NCBI GenBank assembly: GCA_903840355.1
Contig: CAIMFJ010000005.1
Coordinates: 1 to 64,000, forward strand
Length of the DNA: 64,000 bases
From: an uncultured Opitutia bacterium
GTDB taxonomy: Bacteria; Verrucomicrobiota; Verrucomicrobiia; Opitutales; UBA953
Direction of reading: 5' to 3'
The notes beneath the pieces are model-generated. The model saw nothing but the letters and a program-made list of their open reading frames with translations, was not told the DNA's origin and made no database searches. Made by a program: the position numbers and the translations under genes. This document shows, in pieces, positions 8,141 through 16,406 of the stretch (its first letter is position 1; every line of letters starts with the position of its first letter).

Positions 8141-8869
8141 ATGCGAATTCATCGGGGTGCATGGCTCTTTTTACTGGGAGTGCTGGGTATGCCCAATTTT
8201 TTACCCGCGGCAGAAACGTTAAGTCCCACGCGGAAGCCCGGCCAAAACTTTAATCTCAAAGGTTTTAAATTACAATTACCAGTCGAACGAGGTAATGGGG
8301 TGGAGGAGATTAGCCTGCCCGCTTTAACAACTTATAGCAGCGAGTATTTCTATACCGATAATAAAACAGGAGCGATGGTTTTCTGGGTGCCCTCGGACGG
8401 TGCCCATACCAGTGGTTCGAAGTATCCGCGGACTGAATTGCGCGATACGAAAGATTTCACCATTTCTGCGGCAACGACTTCCTTGGCGGTAACCCTGGCG
8501 GTTTTGCAGACACCGCAACGTAACAATATTGTGGTGGGGCAATTAAAAGGTGAAAGCGATCAGCCGATTGAGTTGCGCTGGATGGATGGCGAGGTCTTAG
8601 CTTCGGTAAAAACTTCTTATAAACAACCCCATGTTGAAACGGTAAAATTAGTCACGGGCTTAAAGGAAGGGACTAAATTCACTTACCAAATGTCCGTGGA
8701 GCATGGAGTCGTGACTATCAAGGTGAACGACACGGAGAAGAAATTAAATTTTGATAAATCTTGGGATGCGGACAAAGCTTACTGGAAATTCGGGAATTAC
8801 TGCCAAGATAACAGTAAAACGCCTAACAATGTCGCTAAAGTTGCCGTCTTTACTTTCACGGTGAAGTAG
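8141..8869 (+). CDS. Polysaccharide lyase family 7 (alginate-lyase-like) protein, exported
   Basis: From ATG 8141 the protein has 242 residues: a signal peptide (about 1-24) and one PL7 beta-jelly-roll domain. Family motif 1, R-(S/T)-E-L-R, appears as RTELR at 97-101. Motif 3 appears as YWKFGNYCQ at 214-222, with the presumed catalytic tyrosine at 220. Motif 2, normally Q-(I/V)-H, reads QLKG at 134-137, so lysine 136 stands where the catalytic histidine is expected. The substitution may mean a changed mechanism, a non-alginate substrate or a binding-only role. The gene faces an OprB porin, with stops 11 bases apart. An upstream GTG (8114) is less likely, as it adds residues before the signal. 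Confidence 0.82.
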   Translation: MRIHRGAWLFLLGVLGMPNFLPAAETLSPTRKPGQNFNLKGFKLQLPVERGNGVEEISLPALTTYSSEYFYTDNKTGAMVFWVPSDGAHTSGSKYPRTELRDTKDFTISAATTSLAVTLAVLQTPQRNNIVVGQLKGESDQPIELRWMDGEVLASVKTSYKQPHVETVKLVTGLKEGTKFTYQMSVEHGVVTIKVNDTEKKLNFDKSWDADKAYWKFGNYCQDNSKTPNNVAKVAVFTFTVK

Positions 8870-8880
8870 CGGAACGACTT

Positions 8881-10218
8881 CTAAAATTCCGCATGCAAAC
8901 GCAGCGCAAAAAGGCTGACCGGCCCGCGATCTGGATTGTACGCAGGGTTTTGAACGAACTGGTAATCAAACGTTAGGTTCGTGCCCGCAAAGAGGTGGGC
9001 TGAATAAAAGAGTTCGATAATTTGTTCTGGGGCGTAGGAGGGGTGTAGGCCATCGCCGATGAGAATGCCCATGCCTCCAGCCTTAAAGTATTGTTGGGCA
9101 TTACTCGAGAGTTCGTTCTGAACGTAGGCGATACCGGTCTTATCCTTTTCGCGTCCCCAATTCTTGCCGTTCATTATGAGACCCAGTGACCATGAAGTAT
9201 TAATGTCCGTGAAGTCGAACGACTCGGTTTTACCATCGTTATGACTGAAGCGGGCAAACGCCCCCAGTTGCTCGGTGATGGCTTGCTCAAGGTTAAGGGC
9301 CAAGCCGGTCTTGGTGTTCATCGTGCGCACGGAGGCGGTGCTGGGAGGCGTATTGATAGGGGCTTGTTGGAGTGCGGTGAAGTAGTTCCCCATGTATCCT
9401 TGATTGGCAAACAAGAGCACCTTGATTTTGCCTGGTTGGGTACTCCAAGTGTAGGCTCGCTCGAGTTCGGTGACCGCTTCGAATTGCTTGAAACTCGTAT
9501 CGAGGTTTTCGCTATTCGGAAATTGGGAGAGGGTGAAAAGTCCCGTACGCCAAGTCCAATTCGTGAGTACTAATTCTGTCGCGGCTCCGTAGGTGTAGCC
9601 CCAAGAGTCCGCAGCATAGTCAAAGGCGCCGGCATCCATGACAGCCCAATTCAAAAAATCATTTTTAGCGTCGTGCGCGTAACTGTTGTTATCAAAAATA
9701 TCGACCACGGAAAATTTACCCACAGTGATCACCAAGCGATCTTTACTCGGTGTCATCGCAAACTGATTGGCGCCTGCTTCGAGGGGGGTGTCTGCTGCTC
9801 CCCAGTTGATGGTTTGTCGATAAAAACAACACGGGATGCGGAGGTAAGGGGTGCTTTTGCCTACTTTGTAGGCTTCGCCACTACTATACCCCGCCAGACC
9901 GAGCGTATCACTGAGTCCAAAGCCTTGGTCGACTTCGGGATTGATAAAAAATTCACCCGTGGTGCCAACGCGAACTCCTAGAAAAAGCGTCAGGTCATTC
10001 GTTGTCTTACAAGATGCTTGTGGGGTGAGGCTGTTATCGCCGACCTGAGTCGAACTGAAACTGGGATGAGCTTGGGTGGTGACCGTGTACTGCCCATGAA
10101 AACTAAAAAGTTCGGATGGTTGTAGCGGAGTTAGCCCAGCTGACGTTGGGGTGCCCGATGACGACTCCTCCGCCCACAAAGTGGTGGCGGCGATGAGTGT
10201 GAAAAAGGACAGTCGCAT
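8881..10218 (-). CDS. OprB-family carbohydrate-selective porin
   Basis: A 445-residue outer-membrane beta-barrel protein. Residues 1-16 form a signal peptide ending LWAEE. The chain then shows alternating hydrophobic strands and OprB features: GQYTVTTQAHPSF near the start, DLTLFLGVRVGTTGEFFINPEVDQGFGLSDTLGLAGY-type strands, LVITVGKFSVVDIFDNNSYAHDAKNDFLNWA in the middle, and a terminal ALRLHAEF. The last residue is phenylalanine, as expected for a BAM substrate. OprB porins admit mono- and oligosaccharides. Convergence with the PL7-like gene fits oligosaccharide uptake, though the two are not co-transcribed. Confidence 0.85.
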   Translation of the reverse strand: MRLSFFTLIAATTLWAEESSSGTPTSAGLTPLQPSELFSFHGQYTVTTQAHPSFSSTQVGDNSLTPQASCKTTNDLTLFLGVRVGTTGEFFINPEVDQGFGLSDTLGLAGYSSGEAYKVGKSTPYLRIPCCFYRQTINWGAADTPLEAGANQFAMTPSKDRLVITVGKFSVVDIFDNNSYAHDAKNDFLNWAVMDAGAFDYAADSWGYTYGAATELVLTNWTWRTGLFTLSQFPNSENLDTSFKQFEAVTELERAYTWSTQPGKIKVLLFANQGYMGNYFTALQQAPINTPPSTASVRTMNTKTGLALNLEQAITEQLGAFARFSHNDGKTESFDFTDINTSWSLGLIMNGKNWGREKDKTGIAYVQNELSSNAQQYFKAGGMGILIGDGLHPSYAPEQIIELFYSAHLFAGTNLTFDYQFVQNPAYNPDRGPVSLFALRLHAEF

Positions 10219-10439
10219 GTACGGTCATAAAGTTCGGGTTTAGTGACGGAAGCTGCGAGATAATTATAAAAATCGGGTTGTGACTTTTAGGTGCCTTTTC
10301 GGAGTAAATATGGAAATATGAGCAGGATGGCGGGCTACATCCTCTCCTTTGTTAGCACTGGTTTTATATGAAGGTCTATGAAAGCCTTGTGAAATTATTT
10401 TGTAACTTTAAGCCGGCCAGAGGTTTTTAATTAGTATCT

Positions 10440-11075
10440 ATGCTCGTTTCTTCTTTACTAATTATTTTAGCAGCGGCCGCTCCGGCAGGTAGTCTCTCGG
10501 CGCCCATCTCTCCGCTGACTACGCCAGGAAGTACGGTAGTGTCGCCCGATGTCTTGAAGGCGGCGGGAATCGCAGATCTGCCTCCGCCACCACCTGCTTT
10601 AACGATCACGCAGGTGCCTGGAGCGCCGACTTTCTTGGTAAATGTGGAGGCGAAGTCGGCACAGCTCCCGGTGGCCAAGTTAACGGAAGAGCAGAACGCC
10701 CTACAGACCATGAATCTGTCGAATTTACGTTCCCTCTATGATGCTTTAAAAACGGCGCACGATACGGCCGTGGCCGTTGCAGGCGATAATGATACGGCGA
10801 CCAAAGATGCCCAGCGGGAGAAAGATAAGGCGAATAAGTTTCAAGCCGAGTATGATCATGTAAAAAAGAATACGCACGTGAATCATAACGAGTTGCTCGA
10901 AAATCTTAAGACCGCCAAAGATAATGCGAGTCGTCTCGACCTCGTTGCGAAGAATCACGCGGCTGATTTAAAAACTGCGGTGGCCAATTATAATACGGCC
11001 AAGACCGCTTACAGTAATGCTCTGAACGCCGCGAGTGGGAGTATTGATGCTTTTAAACACGCTGCCGGCCTGTAG
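10440..11075 (+). CDS. Exported coiled-coil protein of unknown function
   Basis: A 211-residue protein with a short hydrophobic N-terminal signal (MLVSSLLIILAAAAPAG), a Pro-rich stretch (PPPPPALTITQVPGAPTF, about 50-67), and an alpha-helical half from about 78 onward. That half is rich in Ala, Lys, Asp and Asn with heptad spacing. There are no cysteines, no lipobox and no second membrane span. The 221 bases upstream hold no gene and no clear promoter. It ends seven bases from the stop of the facing carbonic anhydrase gene. I do not recognise a family. Confidence 0.65.
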   Translation: MLVSSLLIILAAAAPAGSLSAPISPLTTPGSTVVSPDVLKAAGIADLPPPPPALTITQVPGAPTFLVNVEAKSAQLPVAKLTEEQNALQTMNLSNLRSLYDALKTAHDTAVAVAGDNDTATKDAQREKDKANKFQAEYDHVKKNTHVNHNELLENLKTAKDNASRLDLVAKNHAADLKTAVANYNTAKTAYSNALNAASGSIDAFKHAAGL

Positions 11076-11081
11076 AACCTC

Positions 11082-11795
11082 TTAGAGGAAAGTCACCTTG
11101 CCGGTTTCAAGTGAATAAATGGCCGGGGTAAGTTTGAGTTTGCCTGCTTGGTGTTCGCGGCGAATCAACGCTGAGCGCTCGAGTAGGTCTTGCACAATCC
11201 CCTGGGTGTTCGTGGTGCTCTCTTCGCGAAGCTGCTGCGAGCGTGGTTGGCCTTTGAATCCTTGCAGTCGTGGCTGTAAATCCCCTAAAAGTTCGCGAAG
11301 CGAGGTACTCGCTTCGGTATTAGTTGGGTGACCATCTAAAAGATCGAGGGTTGCTTTGACGGCGCCGCAGGAAGTGTGTCCTAAAATGACAACATGCCGG
11401 CTTTGAAGGTGCTGAATGGCGTATTCTAAACTACCAATTACATTGCTATCAAGTGACATGCCAGCTGTTCGCACGGTGAAAAGGGTGCCAATGCCTTGGT
11501 CGAAGATGATTTCTGGCGGGACGCGACTATCGGAGCAGGAGAGGATAATCGTGTGGGGCTTTTGGGCAGCAGCGAGGCGTTTGAGGAAATCGACGGTGGG
11601 AGTGGGCGCATCCGTTAGCTTCTTTTGAAATCGCAGGTTGCCCTCACGGATTTTTTCCAAGGCTTCGCTTCCGCTAGAGGCGGTCGTTAAAGAGGGGTAG
11701 GCTGGATTGGCCGTGGGGGTCTCAGCCCAGCTTAGGAGGGAACTGCCTAGAAAAATATTAAGAAGGAGGATGTTTTGGAAGGTAGAGGATTTCAT
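11082..11795 (-). CDS. Exported beta-class carbonic anhydrase
   Basis: Interconverts CO2 and bicarbonate with a zinc ion. From the chosen ATG (11795) the protein has 237 residues. A longer in-frame start 24 codons upstream would place a charged leader ahead of the signal peptide MKSSTFQNILLLNIFLGSSLLSWAE. The zinc ligands are C87 in SCSDSR, H140 and C143 in GHTSCG; D89 and R91 form the catalytic dyad. GTLFTVRTAGM and GSLEYAIQHL are also typical. Most beta enzymes are cytoplasmic, so the signal peptide points to periplasmic use, perhaps in pH or bicarbonate supply. Monocistronic. Confidence 0.9.
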   Translation of the reverse strand: MKSSTFQNILLLNIFLGSSLLSWAETPTANPAYPSLTTASSGSEALEKIREGNLRFQKKLTDAPTPTVDFLKRLAAAQKPHTIILSCSDSRVPPEIIFDQGIGTLFTVRTAGMSLDSNVIGSLEYAIQHLQSRHVVILGHTSCGAVKATLDLLDGHPTNTEASTSLRELLGDLQPRLQGFKGQPRSQQLREESTTNTQGIVQDLLERSALIRREHQAGKLKLTPAIYSLETGKVTFL

Positions 11796-11937
11796 GCCAC
11801 ACAACCTTAAGGAAAGCCGCGGGGTTGTTAATGGCATATAAACCTCAGGTGTTTTACCCTCTATCACCTTGGAATCCTTATTTCAGTTGAAACTTTAGGG
11901 GTTTAGAGGGGGTTAATGGCTATCTTAGCAACGATTC

Positions 11938-13386
11938 ATGAATCTGCGCCCTATTTTAAAGACTGCCTTGATTCTAAGCTGTTTAGGGTTGGCTGCGATT
12001 TATAGCTTTTTAGAGGCCGGACCAGGACCGGGAGGCAAGGGGGGGGATCGCCATGGTGCTGGCGTTGAGCCTGCGGTAACGCCCGAGTATCCTTTTAATA
12101 CCTGGCTTTGTCGTCCCGGCGCCGAAGAGGCTACCGTGAGTATCTTGGCTTGGCAGCCTCTGAGTGGCTTTATCGCTTATGGGGATAGTGCGGAGATGTT
12201 AAAAAATCGTACGGCTACGGTTAACTGGACCCCGAGTGAGGTTAAGAATCTTTTACTCAACGGACTGAAGTCAGATCATGCCGTTTATTATCAATTTAAT
12301 TATAAGTTAGGGCAGGCCGCGAGTTGGCAGACGGAACCGGTACGCCAATTTCATACCCAGCGTAAGCCGGGCTCGAGTTTCACCTTTGCGATTCAGGCAG
12401 ACTCTCACCTCGACGTGGCTACCGATGTAAAAGTCTACCAACGTACTTTGGCGAATATCAGCAATGACCACCCTGACTTTTTAATCGATTTAGGCGATAC
12501 CACGATGGTCGATAAGTTTGGACGTGATTTTACAAAAGCCGAATCGCAATACCGAGCCCAGCGCTACCTATTAGGGTCTGTCGCCCATAGTAGTGCCTTG
12601 TTTATGGTCTTAGGGAATCACGACGGGGAAGATGGTTCTCGTTTAGATGGACCTAATTCGATGCCCGTTTGGTCCGTAGGGATGCGGAAGCGGTTTTTCC
12701 CTAACCCTGAAAACGGCGGAATTTATTCAGGCAATGTGAAGCCCGAGCCGCAGGCCGGACTTTTGCAGGATTATTATGCCTGGGAATGGGGTTCGGCATT
12801 ATTTGTCGTTTTGGACCCTTTTTGGTACTCCCGTGAGGGTCGCTCCAAAGATCAATGGAGTCCTACGTTGGGGACTGATCAGTACCGTTGGCTCGCGACT
12901 ACTTTAGAGAAAAGTAAAGCCCGGCAGAAATTCATTTTCATCCACCACCTCGTGGGTGGTCTTTCACATGATGTGCGTGGCGGCGTACACGTGGTACCTT
13001 ACATGGAATGGGGTGGTAAAAATGAAGATGGCTCCGAGGGTTTTGCGAAACACCGTCCGGGTTGGACGATGCCCTTACATGCCCTCTTTGTTAAAAATGG
13101 CGTTACGGCGGTTTTTCACGGGCATGATCACCTTTACGTAAAAGAACAAATGGACGGCATTATCTATCAAGAAGTGCCTCAACCCAGTCACCCAACGGGG
13201 GGCACGCGGAGCGCCGAAGATTATGGCTACCAAGGCGTGGTCTTGGGTAGTTCGGGCCATTTACGTGTGACGGTGAATGACCAGCAGACTAAGGTAGATT
13301 ACGTTCGTGCAGGGGTTCAAGGCGTCACGCGTGACAATGTCGTCAACGGCGCCGTGGAGTATTCCTACACCATCCCTGCGAAGTAA
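11938..13386 (+). CDS. Purple-acid-phosphatase-like metallophosphoesterase, exported
   Basis: A 482-residue protein with an N-terminal signal or anchor (about 5-27) followed by a Gly-rich linker. An N-terminal beta-sandwich (about 55-145, ending PVRQFHTQRKPG) resembles the purple-acid-phosphatase N domain. The catalytic domain has the metallophosphoesterase blocks in order: QADSHLD, DLGDTTM, LGNHDGEDG, FIHHLVGG and FHGHDHLY, which together supply the two-metal site. The substrate is not evident; phosphomonoesters or phosphodiesters outside the cytoplasm are likely. Its stop lies eight bases from that of the facing sulfatase gene, with no hairpin between. Confidence 0.85.
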   Translation: MNLRPILKTALILSCLGLAAIYSFLEAGPGPGGKGGDRHGAGVEPAVTPEYPFNTWLCRPGAEEATVSILAWQPLSGFIAYGDSAEMLKNRTATVNWTPSEVKNLLLNGLKSDHAVYYQFNYKLGQAASWQTEPVRQFHTQRKPGSSFTFAIQADSHLDVATDVKVYQRTLANISNDHPDFLIDLGDTTMVDKFGRDFTKAESQYRAQRYLLGSVAHSSALFMVLGNHDGEDGSRLDGPNSMPVWSVGMRKRFFPNPENGGIYSGNVKPEPQAGLLQDYYAWEWGSALFVVLDPFWYSREGRSKDQWSPTLGTDQYRWLATTLEKSKARQKFIFIHHLVGGLSHDVRGGVHVVPYMEWGGKNEDGSEGFAKHRPGWTMPLHALFVKNGVTAVFHGHDHLYVKEQMDGIIYQEVPQPSHPTGGTRSAEDYGYQGVVLGSSGHLRVTVNDQQTKVDYVRAGVQGVTRDNVVNGAVEYSYTIPAK

Positions 13387-13393
13387 GCCTCGC

Positions 13394-14839
13394 TTACTTT
13401 TCGGAATTTTCAGCCTTACCTTTTTTCTTCTTCGTTTCTGCTTTCGGATCGTAGTTAGGATTAGGCGTCGGCAATTGGGCATCGACCGATTTCAACCAAC
13501 TTTCTAAGCGCTCCCGGAGGGATTTAGTGCGGGCGGGTTCTTGGGCGGCGATATTGGGAGATTCGCTGGCGTTATCGGTGAGTTTATAAAGTTCGTCGTG
13601 ATTGTCCTCGTAGAAGTGTACGAGACGGTAATCGCCGCTGCGGATGGCACTGTGTGGCGTGGAACCGCCGCCGTGGTAGTGCGGGTAATGCCAATACAGC
13701 GCATCGCGATCGAGTTTCCCGGTGTTTTTCATCAGCGGGGTGAGGTCGGCCCCGTCCACTAAAGATTGGAGTGGCTTAACGGCCGTCATGCTGAGGACGG
13801 TAGGGTAGAGGTCGTGGGAGATGACTGGCGTCGCTTCGGTCGTGCCCGCCTTGGTAACGTTCGGCCAATACACAATGAGGGGCACCCGCACGCCGCCTTC
13901 ATAGGCCGAGCCTTTACCGGCGCGGTAAGGCGAGTTGTCCGTGTAGGCCATCTTGCCCCCGTTATCGCTGGTGAAGATGATGATGGTGTGGTCGTCTAAA
14001 TTGAGTCGCTTTAAGGCCGTGCGGATGGTGCCGAGGGCATCATCGACGCTTTTAACTAAGGCAGCGTAGGTGGCATTATGCTGTTTTGATTCAGGCATCG
14101 TGGCCGCTTTCGCTTTGAACTTTTCGATATACTCGGGCTTGCCTCCGAGGGGGTCATGCACGGCGTAGTGGGGTAAGTATACGAAGAAAGGCTTATCTTT
14201 ATTGGCTTCGATAAATTTGACGGCTTCCGCGGCTTCGCGGTCGGTTAAGAATTCACCTTTGGGCCCATCGGTGAGCACGGGGTTATGGTAGGGCGAGAAA
14301 TAACTCGCTGGCTGACCCCGGTGGTAGCCTCCGATGTTTACATCAAAGCCTTGTTTATCTGGATAATAAGCTTCGTCGCCTTCTTTAAGTCCAGGCGTCA
14401 GGTGCCATTTTCCGATACTAATCGTGGCATAACCCGAAGCTTTTAATTGTTCGGCTAAAGTAATTTCTTCTAAGGGCAGGTACTTGGTCCAATCGGGAAT
14501 TTTTAATTTCGCTTTAGGGTGATCTTCACCGGGGATCCAATCGGTGATGTGGAGGCGGGCGGGGTATTTTCCCGTGAGCAACGCCGCACGCGTCGGCGAA
14601 CACACGGTGCAGGAGGCATAACTCTCGGTAAACTTAACACCTTCGCGGGCCAGTTGGTCGACGTTGGGTGTTTCAAAAAACTTACTACCGTAGCAACCTA
14701 AGTCAGTAATGCCCATGTCATCGACCAAGATGAGCACGACATTCAGCGGCTTGGCGGGATTCGTTTCGGCTGCGGTTGAGGGAGTAATCAGGCCCAAGAC
14801 TGCAACTAAACTGGCCGTGAGAACGCGTGTAAAAGACAT
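13394..14839 (-). CDS. Exported sulfatase (FGly type)
   Basis: A 481-residue sulfatase with a signal peptide (1-23). The formylglycine motif C-S-P-T-R is at C80-R84 within SCTVCSPTRAALLTG. Metal ligands are in ILVDDMG near 38-43 and TSDNGG further on, with GKWHL and the HYAVHDP motif also present. It removes sulfate esters from a sulfated sugar or small molecule; substrate class is not readable here. Activity needs the formylglycine-generating enzyme, which is not in this window. A lysine-rich tail (KAETKKKKGK) ends the protein. It lies 87 bases downstream of the DUF1501/PSD1 pair on the same strand and may be read with it. Confidence 0.92.
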   Translation of the reverse strand: MSFTRVLTASLVAVLGLITPSTAAETNPAKPLNVVLILVDDMGITDLGCYGSKFFETPNVDQLAREGVKFTESYASCTVCSPTRAALLTGKYPARLHITDWIPGEDHPKAKLKIPDWTKYLPLEEITLAEQLKASGYATISIGKWHLTPGLKEGDEAYYPDKQGFDVNIGGYHRGQPASYFSPYHNPVLTDGPKGEFLTDREAAEAVKFIEANKDKPFFVYLPHYAVHDPLGGKPEYIEKFKAKAATMPESKQHNATYAALVKSVDDALGTIRTALKRLNLDDHTIIIFTSDNGGKMAYTDNSPYRAGKGSAYEGGVRVPLIVYWPNVTKAGTTEATPVISHDLYPTVLSMTAVKPLQSLVDGADLTPLMKNTGKLDRDALYWHYPHYHGGGSTPHSAIRSGDYRLVHFYEDNHDELYKLTDNASESPNIAAQEPARTKSLRERLESWLKSVDAQLPTPNPNYDPKAETKKKKGKAENSEK

Positions 14840-14926
14840 CTCTATCCCCTAGACTGCGAAAGCAGGGGGGACAAGCCAAAGCGTGGCGCGACGTTTATAT
14901 GAAATTTTAATACAAGCTGCACTAGC

Positions 14927-16402
14927 TTAAGCGAGGACCCCTTTGACCACATGGGCCTCTTCAACGCCAGTCAGTTTAACATTGAGGCCGCGGAATTTGA
15001 ACGTGAAGCGTTCGTGATCAATCCCCAAGCAGTGTAAAATCGTGGCGTGTAAATCGCGCAAGTGGACGCCATCTTTAACAATGTTATAACTGAAATCGTC
15101 CGTTTGGCCGTATTCAAAGCCAGGTTTAATCCCCCCGCCTGCGAGCCAGACCGTAAAGCAACGCCCGTGGTGATCGCGGCCGCTGCCTGGGTTACCAAAG
15201 CCGCCCTGCGTGAAGCTGGTGCGACCAAATTCCGTGGCAAAGACGACCAGAGTATCTTCGAGCAGACCGCGACTCTTTAGGTCTTTGACTAAAGCGGCCG
15301 TGGGTTGATCGATGTCGTGACACTGGTTCGGGAGTTGGCGACCGAGGGCGATATGTTGATCCCAGCCTCGGTGGAAGAGTTGCACGAAGCGGACGTTGCG
15401 CTCTAGTAAGCGTCGCGCCAGTAAGCAGTTGGCCGCGTAGGAGCCAGGTCGGGTTACTTCGGGTCCGTAGGCTGCCAGAGTGGCTTTCGATTCTTGGGAG
15501 ATGTCCGTGAGTTCCGGGACCGAGGTTTGCATCCGGAAGGCCATTTCATAGGCTTTAATTCGGGTAATGGTTTCAGGGTCCCCGATTTCTTTAGCCCGCA
15601 TTTCATTCAGGTTAGCCAGATCGTCTAAAAGTGCCCGGCGTTGCTCGGCATCGACCGAAGGAGGATTTTGCAGATACAGTACGGGATTGGCTCCGGGACG
15701 AAGTCCTACGCCTTGGTGATTAGATGGTAGGAAACCACTGCCCCAAAGGCGTGAGAAGACAGGTTGTCCGGGGTTTTTGCCCGTGCCTTGAGAAACCATG
15801 GCGATGAAGGCGGGGAGGTTGGCATTTTCGGTCCCGAGACCGTAACTCGCCCAAGCTCCCATACTCGCATAACCGGGTTGTTGGTTTCCGGTGTTCATGA
15901 AAGTGACCGCAGGGTCGTGGTTGATGGCCTCGGTGTATAAGGATTTTATAACACAGATGTCATCGGCGATGGTTTGGATGTGCGGGAGTAAATCGCTGAT
16001 CCACGTGCCATGCTTGCCGCAACGTTTACCGCCTTGAATCGGAGGTTGTACTGGGTAGGCCGACTGGCCGCTGGTCATACCCGTAAGACGCTGGCTGCCT
16101 TTGATTGAAGGGGGGATTTCTTTACCCGCAAATTGGTGGAGGGAGGGTTTGTCGTCGAATAAATCGACGTGGGAGAGGCCACCGGATTGGAATAAGCAAA
16201 GCACGCGTTTTGCTTTAGGAGCGAAGTGCGGTAAGCCGGGTAGGCCACCTTCACGCGTGGTGATTAAATTACCATTGGCCGCGCCTTTTAAGAGCTCGGG
16301 GAAGAGCATCGTACCTAAGGCTAAGCCCCCCACGCCGCGGGCGGTTTGTCCAATGAACGTTCGGCGGGTGAGGTGATTGGTAAATTCGTCGCGAGGGTCC
16401 AT
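14927..16402 (-). CDS. DUF1501 protein with Tat signal
   Basis: A 491-residue DUF1501 protein, a family related to alkaline phosphatases and sulfatases but without an established reaction. The twin-arginine leader is TRRTFIGQTARG (from about residue 12), so it is probably exported folded. Diagnostic segments are HFAPKAKRVLCLFQSGGLSHVDLFDDKPSL, then MASMGAWASYGLGTEN-like text, RRLLERNVRFVQLFHRGWDQH and FATEFGRTSF...GRDHHGRCF near the end. It starts four bases after the stop of the DUF1549/DUF1553 gene and is surely co-transcribed with it. A second pair at 20653-24638 has the same order, and a third DUF1501 gene is at 39024. Confidence 0.92.
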   Translation of the reverse strand: MDPRDEFTNHLTRRTFIGQTARGVGGLALGTMLFPELLKGAANGNLITTREGGLPGLPHFAPKAKRVLCLFQSGGLSHVDLFDDKPSLHQFAGKEIPPSIKGSQRLTGMTSGQSAYPVQPPIQGGKRCGKHGTWISDLLPHIQTIADDICVIKSLYTEAINHDPAVTFMNTGNQQPGYASMGAWASYGLGTENANLPAFIAMVSQGTGKNPGQPVFSRLWGSGFLPSNHQGVGLRPGANPVLYLQNPPSVDAEQRRALLDDLANLNEMRAKEIGDPETITRIKAYEMAFRMQTSVPELTDISQESKATLAAYGPEVTRPGSYAANCLLARRLLERNVRFVQLFHRGWDQHIALGRQLPNQCHDIDQPTAALVKDLKSRGLLEDTLVVFATEFGRTSFTQGGFGNPGSGRDHHGRCFTVWLAGGGIKPGFEYGQTDDFSYNIVKDGVHLRDLHATILHCLGIDHERFTFKFRGLNVKLTGVEEAHVVKGVLA

Positions 16403-16406
16403 GAAA

